Source: Gordonia rhizosphera NBRC 16068 (GTDB lineage: Bacteria; Actinomycetota; Actinomycetes; Mycobacteriales; Mycobacteriaceae). From it: 64,000 nucleotides of DNA. The notes beneath the pieces were generated by a model. The model was given only the letters and a program-made list of their open reading frames with translations, was not told the DNA's origin and made no database searches. The DNA lies in contig NZ_BAHC01000120.1 of NCBI RefSeq assembly GCF_000298195.1, positions 1 through 64,000 on the forward strand. Direction: 5' to 3'. The position numbers were made by a program, and so were the translations under genes. Each line of letters begins with the position of its first letter. Position 1 is the stretch's first letter. This document shows, piece by piece, positions 9,398 through 18,200 of the stretch.

Positions 9398-10145
9398 CCG
9401 CCCGATCCTGCTGCTCGGCGGCACCGGCGAAGCCCGCGACCTCGCCGCCCGCCTCGTCGCGGACGGTGTGCCGGTGATCAGCTCGCTCGCCGGACGGGTC
9501 GCGCGGCCACGGCTTCCGGCCGGCGAGGTGCGGATCGGCGGTTTCGGTGGCACCGACGGACTGCGCGAGTGGATCCGGGAGCACGACGTCGCCGCGGTCA
9601 TCGACGCCACCCACCCGTTCGCGGCCACCATCACCGAGCATGCCGCGCGGGCCGCGGCAGAGCTCGGCACGCCGCTGCTGCGGCTGCGGCGCCCGCAGTG
9701 GGCGCCCGGGCCCGGCGACCGCTGGGAGATGGTGGCGGACATGGGCGCGGCCGCAGAGGCCGTCCGAGAACGCGGCGGCCGGGTGTTCCTCACCACCGGC
9801 CGTCAGGACGTGGGGGTGTTCGCCGACATCGCCGACGCCTGGTTCCTCATCCGGGTCGTGGATCCGCCGACCGCGGATCTGCCCCCGCACCATCGTCTGC
9901 TCGCCTCACGTGGTCCCTACGATCTGGCGGGGGAGCGGACCCTGTTGCGCGAGCACCGGATTGACGCGCTGGTCACCAAGAACAGCGGCGGCGAGCTCAC
10001 TCGGGCGAAACTCGTGGCCGCCGCCGAACTCGGCGTCGACGTCGTGATGGTGCAACGGCCGGCCGAACCCGCGGTGGGCGAGACGGTGGATTCGGTCGAT
10101 GACGCCGTGGCCTGGCTCACCCGCCACACCCCCCACCCCCGTTGA
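9390..10145 (+). CDS. cobK: Precorrin-6A reductase
   Basis: The 251-aa product carries the CobK pattern: an N-terminal nucleotide-binding LLLGGTGEARDLAARL, then VIDATHPFAATITEHA, a central LRLRRPQW, and a C-terminal VTKNSGGELTRAKLVAA followed by VVMVQRP. It reduces the macrocycle of precorrin-6A to precorrin-6B (6Y) with NADPH. It overlaps cobM by 8 nt. Its stop codon lies inside the first unit of a 21-bp repeat array, so the repeat begins in its last codons. No sign of damage. Confidence 0.94.
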   Translation: MTDRPILLLGGTGEARDLAARLVADGVPVISSLAGRVARPRLPAGEVRIGGFGGTDGLREWIREHDVAAVIDATHPFAATITEHAARAAAELGTPLLRLRRPQWAPGPGDRWEMVADMGAAAEAVRERGGRVFLTTGRQDVGVFADIADAWFLIRVVDPPTADLPPHHRLLASRGPYDLAGERTLLREHRIDALVTKNSGGELTRAKLVAAAELGVDVVMVQRPAEPAVGETVDSVDDAVAWLTRHTPHPR

Positions 10146-10341
10146 TCGTGCACGCCACCGCGTCGACCGTGCACGTGAGGCCGTCGATCGTGCACGCCAG
10201 GTCGTCGATCGTGCATCCGCGCGGGAGTGCACACCCAACTGATCAACTCCCGATGTCTGCATGGCGGGCCGGGCGCTCGCGTGGTGTGCACGATCGACGC
10301 AGTGGTGTGCACGGTCGACGCAGTGGGGTGCGCAGTCGACG
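10141..10341. repeat. Two facing arrays of 21-bp repeats (cobK 3' UTR)
   Basis: Four direct units with the core TCGATCGTGCACG start at 10142, 10163, 10184 and 10205, exactly 21 bp apart. After a spacer of about 65 bp, three units in inverted orientation (TGTGCACGATCGACGCAG) occur near 10285, 10306 and 10327, again 21 bp apart. The two arrays are reverse complements in their core GTCGATCGTGCAC, so the transcript could fold into a long hairpin. The first unit contains the cobK stop codon. Related 21-bp units occur at 23630-23693. The exact period of two helical turns would also suit cooperative protein binding on one face of the DNA. Confidence 0.85.
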
Positions 10342-10362
10342 GGGCGGGCTGAGGACGGGAGC

Positions 10363-10767
10363 ATGACGGACGACGATGATCCGGACCGCGGCGGGCTCGC
10401 CGACAAGGACAGCCGCGAGCGTGTCCTGGCGATCGTGTTGGCGCTGGTGGGAGCGCTCGTGACGCTCGCGTCGGTGCTGCTGCCCGTCGTCGCCGGAGTC
10501 CCGCACCGCCTGGTGTTCGGTGTCGTGGTCGCGAGCCTGAACCTCGTCGGTTACCTGGTCATCGTCTCGGTGGCGGCGCAGTCGCCGCTGCAACGGACTC
10601 TGATACGGCGGTCGGCGTGGGCCGTGATCGCCGTGTCGGTATCGGCGACCGTGTGGTCGGTGTTGGTCGATGGTGGCGCGAGTGGCGCGGACTTCCTGGT
10701 GGCGACGTCGGGATCGATGGCCGCGATGGTGCTGCTGACCAGTCATCTGGTGGCGGATGGCGATTGA
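10363..10767 (+). CDS. Small four-helix membrane protein, unknown
   Basis: The 134-aa protein has an acidic cytoplasmic N-terminus (MTDDDDPDRG) and about four hydrophobic segments: VLAIVLALVGALVTLASVLL, LVFGVVVASLNLVGYLVIV, WAVIAVSVSATVWSVLV and a final AMVLLTSHLV. A GGGAG ribosome site precedes the ATG. I do not recognise a family. The segments are too simple to support a transporter call. It follows the repeat array downstream of cobK and is convergent with the exported-protein gene that follows; a link to cobalamin is not shown. Confidence 0.65.
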   Translation: MTDDDDPDRGGLADKDSRERVLAIVLALVGALVTLASVLLPVVAGVPHRLVFGVVVASLNLVGYLVIVSVAAQSPLQRTLIRRSAWAVIAVSVSATVWSVLVDGGASGADFLVATSGSMAAMVLLTSHLVADGD

Positions 10768-10812
10768 CGCGATGGGCGGGTCACGCGGATGGCAAGCAGC
10801 GTCGACACCGAC

Positions 10813-11613
10813 TCATCTCAGCGCTCGGGCGATCGCGTTCTGCGCCTGGGTGACGAAACCGTCGAGGCGGGCGGCCCCCGCCGCCCGGGCGCGGTTCATG
10901 TCGCCGGAGGTGGCCAGCTCCTTCGCGGCGACATCCGCCGATTCGGTTGCTCCGACGAGGAGAATCTCCGGTGCCTGGAACAGCACGGCCGATCCGACGT
11001 CGATGGTCGCCAGCGCCGACTCCTGCGCCGGGGTGGTCGGCACCGCGATCTGCGGGGGATTCGGCACGATCGGCGCGTTGAGTGCCTCGAGAACCCTGGT
11101 TCGCCCGGCGTCGACGGCCTTGCCGACCGCGCCCGGACCGGCGCCCGATCGGGCGGTGTCGACCACGTTGAGCACTTCGACGGTCGCCACCTCGAGCGCG
11201 TTCTGGGCGCGCGGCAGCACCAGATTGAGGTCGTTGTCGATGATCCCGGCCATCGCCCTTCTCGACGGTCCGGTCACCGACGCCGCGGCGATACCCCTCG
11301 ACCGGTCGACCGATCCGGTCCGTGCCAGTGCCGCGGAGTACACCGACGGCGAGCGGACCAGCGCGCCCGGTACCTCGACCACGCCGTAGATGATGTGTGG
11401 ACAGATCAGGGAGCAATACGTCAGCTGGTTGTTCGCGAACGCCGCGATGAGTGCTCCCGGTGGTGGTGGCGGAGCGGCCGGTGTCGCCTCGACGACCCCG
11501 GGTCGCGAGTCCGTCACCGCCGCCGCCGACGACGCGCCCGCCCCGAGGGCGAGCGTCGCCGACGCCGCGAATGCGACGGTCGCCATGACGCAGACACGAT
11601 CAGACCACTTCAT
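10813..11613 (-). CDS. Secreted protein of unknown function
   Basis: The 266-aa protein begins with a clear Sec signal peptide (MKWSDRVCVMATVAFAASATLALGAG-type region, cleavage probably after an Ala-rich segment near residue 30). A short Pro run (TPAAPPPPPG) follows, then a Cys pair (TYCSLICPH) and Ala/Val-rich helices. The start at 11613 is supported by GGGAG at proper spacing; a longer frame exists but would put the signal peptide internally. No catalytic motif was found. It lies convergent to the small membrane protein gene and downstream of the cobG-H-IJ set, with an 88-bp gap to cobIJ. Function unknown. Confidence 0.75.
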   Translation of the reverse strand: MKWSDRVCVMATVAFAASATLALGAGASSAAAVTDSRPGVVEATPAAPPPPPGALIAAFANNQLTYCSLICPHIIYGVVEVPGALVRSPSVYSAALARTGSVDRSRGIAAASVTGPSRRAMAGIIDNDLNLVLPRAQNALEVATVEVLNVVDTARSGAGPGAVGKAVDAGRTRVLEALNAPIVPNPPQIAVPTTPAQESALATIDVGSAVLFQAPEILLVGATESADVAAKELATSGDMNRARAAGAARLDGFVTQAQNAIARALR

Positions 11614-11701
11614 CCGGGCTCCCTCGATCGTCGTCGGGAATCGGTCGTAGTATGCCGCGCCGAAGCTGAAGGACTCCTGAGTCGTGCCCGGCCTCGACGC
11701 C

Positions 11702-13195
11702 TCAGCCGTCGTGGCGGCGCGGGGTGTAGACGAGGTCGCCGCCCGAGCGCGACACAACCGTCGTCGACGACGACCCGATGATCAGCAGCGTGCGCATGTC
11801 GACGGTGGCGGGATCGAACGCGCCCACCGTCGTGGTGGTCAGGCTCTGCTCGGGGCCGCCGACATCACGCCCCAGAACCAGCACACGGTCGGCCGACGCC
11901 GATTCCAGCAGTAGCTCCTTGAGCGCGGTGACCTGCCAGTTGCGGCTGTGCGAGCCGGGGTTGTAGACCGCGATGACGAGGTCGGCGGCCACCGCGTGGC
12001 GGATGCGTTCGGCGATCACCTCCCACGGTTTGAGCCGATCCGACAGGGAGATCACCGCGAAGTCGTGGCCCAGGGGAGCACCGACAGCCGCGGCGACCGC
12101 GTTCGCCGCGGTCATCCCGGGCGCGACACGCACCGCGACGTCGTGCCAGCGCGGTTCGCCGGCGACCTCGGCGACCGCGGTGGCCATCGCGAACACCCCC
12201 GGGTCACCCGACGACACGACCGCCACCCGAGCACCCCGCGACGCCAGGTCGAGGGCGAACTCGGCGCGCTCGGCCTCCACCCGGTTGTCGGAGGCGTGGA
12301 CGCGCTGACCGGGCCGCGGAGTGATCCGCGCCAGATATGTCTTGTAGCCGACGAGGTCGGTGGCGCGCGCCAACTCGGCGTGCACCTGCGGTGTCGTCCA
12401 CTCCTGCGCTCCCGGCCCCAGCCCGACGACGACGACCTCACCGGCAGCGGTGTCGTCGGGTCGTGCGGCCCGCGGATTGTTCCGCGCCCCCGGCACGACG
12501 ACCATCGAAAAGTACGGCACCTCATCGGGATTGACCTCGGAAAGGGGTGCGACCCGCTGCACGGCGGTCGACGCGCGCTCGACATACCAGGCCTCGTCGG
12601 CGCGCCCGGCTCTCACCAGCGCCTCGCGGACCCGGGTGAAGGTCCGACCGAGTTTGAGCACCGCGATGGCGTCAGCGGCCCGAAACCGGGCGACGAGTTC
12701 GGTCTCGGGGAGCGTGCCGGGCACCACGGTGAGGGTCTCCTCGCCCTCCACCAGTGGGATGGCCAACGCCGCCGACGACGCGCTCACCGACGTGACACCG
12801 GGGATGATCTCGGCGTCGAATTCGCCGACGAGGCGTTTGTGCATGTGCATGTAGGAGCTGAAGAACAGCGGATCACCCTCGGCGAGCAGTACCACGTCGC
12901 GACCGGCGCGGAGATGCTCGGCCAGACGTTCGGCGCTCTCGGTGTAGAAATCGCGCAACGCACCGTCGTAGCCGCCCGGATGATCGGTGGCCTCGGTGGT
13001 CACCGGATACATCAGCCGTTCCTCGATCTGCCCGCCGGCCAGATAGGGTTCGGCCACCGATCGGGCGATGCTGTTACCGTGTCGCGCACAGTGATAGGCG
13101 ACGACGTCGGCGCTGCCGATCACCCGTGCGGCCTTCACGGTGACCAGCTCGCTGTCACCGGGTCCCAGTCCGACACCCCAGAGTTTGCCCGCCAC
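11702..13195 (-). CDS. cobIJ: CobI-CobJ fusion: precorrin-2 C20- and precorrin-3B C17-methyltransferase
   Basis: The 497-aa protein joins two tetrapyrrole methylases. The CobI half starts VAGKLWGVGLGPGDSELVTV, with LLAEGDPLFFSSYMHMH and EIIPGVTSVSASSA. The CobJ half starts near residue 250 at VVVVGLGPGAQEWTTPQ, with VVSSGDPGVFAMA and VRVAPGMTAANAVAAA. They add methyl groups at C20 of precorrin-2 and C17 of precorrin-3B. The GTG start at 13195 is chosen because GGAGGAG lies about 7 nt upstream and overlaps the end of cobH. This fusion is usual in mycobacteria and relatives. It is the last gene of the cobG-cobH-cobIJ set. Confidence 0.95.
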   Translation of the reverse strand: MAGKLWGVGLGPGDSELVTVKAARVIGSADVVAYHCARHGNSIARSVAEPYLAGGQIEERLMYPVTTEATDHPGGYDGALRDFYTESAERLAEHLRAGRDVVLLAEGDPLFFSSYMHMHKRLVGEFDAEIIPGVTSVSASSAALAIPLVEGEETLTVVPGTLPETELVARFRAADAIAVLKLGRTFTRVREALVRAGRADEAWYVERASTAVQRVAPLSEVNPDEVPYFSMVVVPGARNNPRAARPDDTAAGEVVVVGLGPGAQEWTTPQVHAELARATDLVGYKTYLARITPRPGQRVHASDNRVEAERAEFALDLASRGARVAVVSSGDPGVFAMATAVAEVAGEPRWHDVAVRVAPGMTAANAVAAAVGAPLGHDFAVISLSDRLKPWEVIAERIRHAVAADLVIAVYNPGSHSRNWQVTALKELLLESASADRVLVLGRDVGGPEQSLTTTTVGAFDPATVDMRTLLIIGSSSTTVVSRSGGDLVYTPRRHDG

Positions 13196-13199
13196 CTCG

Positions 13200-13823
13200 T
13201 CACTCCTCCGAACTGGCCAGCGCGTTGACCGCGGCCGCGGTGATCGCCGAACCACCACGGCGGCCGGTCACCGTGATGAACTCCAGGTCGTCGCGGGCCG
13301 CCAGGGCGGCACAGGATTCGGCGGCGCCGACGAACCCGACCGGGGCGCCGACGATCGCGGCCGGCCGCGGCGCGCCGTCGTCGATCATGTCGAGCAGCGC
13401 GAACAGCGCCGTCGGCGCGTTGCCGATGGCCACCACCGCCCCCTCGAGGTCGGGCAGCCAGAACTGCAGGGCTGCCGCGGTTCTCGTCGTCCCCAGACGT
13501 TCGGCCAGATCGGGCAGGGACGGTTCCGACAGATGGCAGCGGACCTCGTTGTCGGCCGGGAGCCGTTTGCGGGTGATGCCGGCGGCCACCATCGACGCGT
13601 CGCACAGGATGGGCGCACCGGCCGCCAGCGCGGTGCGCGAGGCCCGCACGACCCCTTCGGTCGCCACGACATCGCTGGGGAGGTCAGTCTGCCCGCAGGC
13701 ATGGATCATCCGCACCACCACCCCGGCGACGTCGGGGGCGAAGGCGGACAGATCGGATTCGGCGCGGATCGTCGCGAACGACTGACGGTAGATCGCGGCG
13801 CCGTCACGCAGGTAGTCGGTCAT
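13200..13823 (-). CDS. cobH: Precorrin-8X methylmutase
   Basis: The 207-aa protein shows the CobH/CbiC signature: DYLRDGAAIYRQSFATIRAE at the start, RMIHACGQTDLPSDV with the catalytic His in MIHACG, ILCDASMVAAGITRKRLP, and AIVGAPVGFVGAAESC near the end. It moves the methyl group from C11 to C12 of precorrin-8X, giving hydrogenobyrinate. The start MTDYL at 13823 fits the family; a longer frame would run into cobG. It ends just before the cobIJ start and begins 13 bp after the cobG stop. Confidence 0.95.
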   Translation of the reverse strand: MTDYLRDGAAIYRQSFATIRAESDLSAFAPDVAGVVVRMIHACGQTDLPSDVVATEGVVRASRTALAAGAPILCDASMVAAGITRKRLPADNEVRCHLSEPSLPDLAERLGTTRTAAALQFWLPDLEGAVVAIGNAPTALFALLDMIDDGAPRPAAIVGAPVGFVGAAESCAALAARDDLEFITVTGRRGGSAITAAAVNALASSEE

Positions 13824-13836
13824 GGTGGGAGCAAGC

Positions 13837-15033
13837 CTAGCGACGGTGCGAGGTGTATCCGCCGTCGGGCAGCGCCTCGACACGCAGGTGCGGCCCCGCC
13901 GGCGATCCGCAGGCCCGCCCGCAGCCCACCCAGTGTTCGCGGTCGGTGACCGGCTCTCCGACGCGCACCCGCTCGGCCAGGTCGTCGCGGACCGGTGCGA
14001 GCCCCTTCGCGCAGCCGGGGGCGCCGACGCAGCAACTGACCCGGGCCCACGGCGACGCGGCGTCGAAGATCAGCCCCATCGGCGCGAGCACCCGCACCAC
14101 CGTCTCGGCGACCTGTTCGGTCAGGTCGCAGAGGAGGATCTCGCGGTCGGGGGTGATGATGATCGGCGCCTCGATCGCAGCCAGGAACTCGGCCAGGCGC
14201 GCCGGGATGCGACCGTGTTCGACGACGCCGCCGAGCAGGACCCGCCCGTCGTCCTGTTCGAACCACCCGACGATGGGTTCGCCCGCACCCGCCGGTTCGG
14301 CGGCGGAACGGCCGGTGGGAGAACGGTCGGTGGGGGAACTGTCGTCGGCCGGACCGAGGCGCTCGCCGACCCGGGCCTCCAACGCGGCACGCTCCTCGGC
14401 GGACAGATCACCCACCCGCCACGCATCCGGCGCGATCTCGACGATGCCCTCGGCGGTCGACAACAACGCCCGGGCGATGGCGTCGACACCCTCTGCGGTC
14501 CCGACCGGAACGTCGCCGACGCGGATTCCGGCCAACGGTGCGCCCTTCGGGTCCACCGAAACGATGAGGGCTCCGGCATCGGGGTGACGAGCCACGATGT
14601 CGCCGCGCCCGTCGTCGATCCCGAACAGGAACCGCCCCGACAGCGCCGCACCGGCGGGGTCGGCACGAAGCAGCTCGTCCAGCCGATCGGCGATCGGCCG
14701 GACATCGGCGAGTCCGCCGATTCGTCCGGTCAGCGGGCTGACCTCGATGTTGCGTGCCTTGTCATGGGTGGAACTCGGTGCCAGCCCGGCGTCGATGACG
14801 GCGGCGGCGACCGCGTCGGTGTCGGCGATGCCGCGCAACTGCAGGTTGGCCCGAACGGTCATCTCGAGGAACCCGTCGGCGTACGCGGCCGCGGCCTGCG
14901 CGAGCAGTTGCAACTGGTCGGCCCGGATCCGTCCGCCCGGCAGTCGGACCCGCGCGACCGCGCCGTCGGCGGCGAGATGTGTGCTGAACACCCCGGGGCA
15001 GCGGTCGGCGGTGGTGCGATGGGACTGGCTCAC
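13837..15033 (-). CDS. cobG: Precorrin-3B synthase (siroheme/4Fe-4S nitrite-reductase fold)
   Basis: The 398-aa protein has two ferredoxin-like half-domains typical of nitrite/sulfite reductases: the N-terminal GVFSTHLAADGAVARVRLPG and LEMTVRANLQLRGI segments, and a second half with the iron-sulfur cysteines in SCCVGAPGCAKG and VGCGRACGSP. It catalyses the oxygen-dependent ring contraction step making precorrin-3B, so the organism uses the aerobic pathway. A Ser/Pro-rich linker (PTDRSPTGRSAAEPAG) separates the halves. It is the first gene of the reverse corrin set and diverges from cobN across the riboswitch-containing intergenic region. Confidence 0.92.
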   Translation of the reverse strand: MSQSHRTTADRCPGVFSTHLAADGAVARVRLPGGRIRADQLQLLAQAAAAYADGFLEMTVRANLQLRGIADTDAVAAAVIDAGLAPSSTHDKARNIEVSPLTGRIGGLADVRPIADRLDELLRADPAGAALSGRFLFGIDDGRGDIVARHPDAGALIVSVDPKGAPLAGIRVGDVPVGTAEGVDAIARALLSTAEGIVEIAPDAWRVGDLSAEERAALEARVGERLGPADDSSPTDRSPTGRSAAEPAGAGEPIVGWFEQDDGRVLLGGVVEHGRIPARLAEFLAAIEAPIIITPDREILLCDLTEQVAETVVRVLAPMGLIFDAASPWARVSCCVGAPGCAKGLAPVRDDLAERVRVGEPVTDREHWVGCGRACGSPAGPHLRVEALPDGGYTSHRR

Positions 15034-15075
15034 CCTCCAAGCGTATGGCCGTCCGGACGTGTCGTCGGGTCCGGC

Positions 15076-15178
15076 TAGGCTGAACGCACCGCGAGCAGCA
15101 GAAGCCGGTGAAAGTCCGGCGCGGTCGCGCCACTGTGACGGTGGACCGGAACCGGTTCATCCAAGTCAGACCTGCAGC
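15076..15178 (+). promoter_or_regulatory. Cobalamin (B12) riboswitch with promoter -10 element, upstream of cobN
   Basis: The forward strand holds the conserved B12-riboswitch core: GAAGCCGGTGAAAGTCCGGC (15101-15120), then GCGGTCGCGCCACTGTGA with the CGCCACTGTGA box, a variable stem around GGACCGGAACCGG, and AGTCAGACCTGC at about 15165-15176. The 3' box is a shortened form of the usual B12 box. A TAGGCT hexamer at 15076-15081 is a likely -10, placing the RNA start near 15088. The element sits about 57 nt before the cobN GTG, as expected for repression of cobaltochelatase synthesis when cobalamin is plentiful. The exact ends are estimated. Confidence 0.88.
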
Positions 15179-15234
15179 CCGGTACCCGCTCCGACCGTGC
15201 ACCCCGGGCGCGCCATCCCGTGAGGAGAACCACC

Positions 15235-18200
15235 GTGATCCTGCTGCTCTCGACCTCCGACACCGACCTGATCACCGCCGCCGCGAGCGGCGCCGACTTC
15301 ACCGGCGCCAACCCCGCACGCATCCTCGTCGACGACGTCGCCGGTCTCGCCGCGGACGCCGACCTGATCGTCGTGCGGATCCTCGGCGGGGTACGTGCCT
15401 GGGAGGACGGGCTGGCCGCGGTCGCCGCCACCGGCAAACCGGTCATCGTCTGCTCCGGCGAACAGCAACCCGACCCGGATCTCATGTCGCAGTCCACCGC
15501 ACCGGTCGGCGTAGCCGCCGAGGCACACAACTATCTGGCCGCGGGCGGTGTCGAGAACCTGGCGAACCTGCACAACTTCCTGTCCGACACGATCCTGCTG
15601 ACCGGGCTCGGGTTCGAATCGCCGCGCCAGACTCCGACCTGGGGTGTCCTGGAGCGAGAACCGGTCACCGCCCTCGTCGACGACGCACCGACGGTTGCGG
15701 TGCTCTACTACCGCGCCCAGCATCTGGCCGGCAACACCCGCTACGTCGAAGCTCTGTGCGCGGCCCTCGAACAACGCGGCGCCCGCGCGCTGCCGGTGTT
15801 CTGCGCCTCGCTGCGCACCGCCCCCGACGACCTCGTCGAGCTGCTCGGCACCGCCGACGCGCTGGTCGTGACCGTGCTCGCCGCGGGCGGGTCGACACCG
15901 GCGACCGCGTCGGCCGGCGGCGACGACGACGCCTGGAACATCGAACGCCTCGCCGCCCTCGACATCCCGATCCTGCAGGGACTGTGCCTGACCGGCTCCC
16001 GCGCCGACTGGGCGGCCACCGACGACGGGCTCTCGCCGCTCGACGTCGCCACCCAGGTCGCGGTCCCCGAGTTCGACGGCCGCATCATCACCGTGCCGTT
16101 CTCGTTCAAGGAGTTCGACGACAACGGCCTGCCCTGGTATCAGCCCGACCCGGAACGCTGCGCGCGGGTCGCCGGCATCGCGGTCGCGCACGCCCGGCTG
16201 CGGCACATCGCGCCCGCCGACCGGCGCATCGCGTTGATGCTGTCGGCCTACCCGACCAAACACGCCCGCATCGGCAACGCGGTCGGCCTCGACACCCCGC
16301 GCAGCCTGCTGCACCTCCTGCACGCGCTGCGCGCCGCCGGCTACGACATCGGGCCCGGCGACGGTCCCGATGCCATCCCCGGCCTGGCCGCCGACGATTC
16401 CGACGCCCTGATCCACGCGATCGTCGAGGCCGGGGGACAAGACCCCGACTGGCTCACCGAACAGACCCTGGCCGCCAACCCGATCCGGATCCCGGCGGCC
16501 GACTACCGACGATGGTTCGCCACGCTTCCCGAGACTCTCCGGGCGTCGGTCACCGGACATTGGGGGCCACCGCCGGGTGAGCTGTTCGTCGACCGGTCGA
16601 CCAACCCCGGCGGCGACATCGTCGTCGCCGCGATGCGGTTCGGCAACGTCGTGCTCATGGTGCAGCCGCCCCGCGGCTTCGGCGAGAACCCGGTGGCGAT
16701 CTACCACGACCCCGACCTGCCGCCCTCGCACCACTATCTGGCGTCCTACCGGTGGCTGACGGGGCGCGGCGAGGGGGCCACCGACATCGCCGGTTTCGGC
16801 GCCGACGCGATCGTGCACGTCGGCAAACACGGCAACCTCGAATGGCTGCCCGGCAAGACGCTGGGCATGTCGGCCGACTGCGGCACCGACGCCGCACTCG
16901 GCGACGTCCCGCTCATCTACCCGTTCCTGGTCAACGACCCGGGCGAGGGCACCCAGGCCAAACGGCGCGCCCACGCCGTCCTCGTCGATCACCTGATCCC
17001 GCCGATGGCCCGCGCGGAGTCCTACGGCGACATCGCCCGGCTCGAACAGCTCCTCGACGAGCACGCCAACATCTCCGCCCTCGACCCCGCCAAACTCCCC
17101 GCGATCCGCCAGCAGATCTGGACCCTGCTGACCGCGGCGAAGATGGATCACGACCTCGGCCTGTCCGAACGGCCGGACGAGGACGTCTTCGACGACATGC
17201 TGCTGCACGTCGACGGCTGGCTGTGCGAGATCAAGGACGTACAGATCCGTGACGGGCTGCACGTGCTCGGTCAGGCTCCGGCCGGCGACGGCGAGGTCGA
17301 CCTGGTGCTGGCGATGTTGCGGGCGCGGCAGCTGTGGGGCGGCGCCCACGCGCTGCCCGGCCTGCGCGAGGCACTCGGCCTCGACGAGGACGGCTCCGCG
17401 GCCCGCACCGACGTCGACGACATCGAACACACCGCCCGGGCCCTCGTCGAGGCCTGCGCGAAGGGGGAGTGGACCGCCGAGGCGATCGCCGACGCCGCCG
17501 TTGGCCAACCGCCGGCGGTCGCCGACGTCCTCGACTTCGCCGCCCGCGAGGTCGTGCCGAGGCTGCGCGGCACCGACCGCGAGATCGCCCAGGTGCTGCA
17601 CGCCCTCGACGGCGGCTTCATCGAGTCCGGGCCCAGCGGCTCACCGCTGCGCGGCCTGATCAACGTGCTGCCCACCGGCCGTAACTTCTACTCCGTGGAC
17701 CCCAAGGCGGTGCCGTCGCGGCTGGCCTGGGAGACCGGTCGCGCGCTGGCCGACTCGCTGCTCGACCGCTACCTCGGTGAGCACGGGCACTACCCGGCGT
17801 CGGTCGGACTGAGTGTGTGGGGTACCAGTGCGATGCGCACCTCCGGCGACGACATCGCCGAGGTCCTCGCACTGCTCGGCGTCATGCCGGTCTGGGACGA
17901 GGCGTCGCGACGCGTCGTCGACCTCGAACTCATCGACCTCGCCGAACTCGGCCGACCCCGCATCGACGTGACCGTCCGCATCTCCGGATTCTTCCGCGAT
18001 GCCTTCCCCCATGTGGTGACCATGCTCGACGACGCGGTCGCCCTCGCCGCCGGCGCCGACGAACCCGACGAGCAGAATTTCGTCGCCGCCCATGTCCGGG
18101 CCGCGCACGCCGAGCACGGAGACCGGCGCCGCGCCACGACCCGCGTCTTCGGGTCCAAACCGGGCACCTACGGCGCCGGGCTGCTGCAGCTCATCGACTC

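Noticed and set aside
10141-10341. CRISPR array
   Set aside because: The period is only 21 bp, spacers are short and not unique, part of the array is inverted, and no cas genes are near.
15166-17601. 811-codon open frame antisense to cobN
   Set aside because: It is a shadow frame with low-complexity Gly/Val/Asp composition, and it also overlaps the riboswitch.
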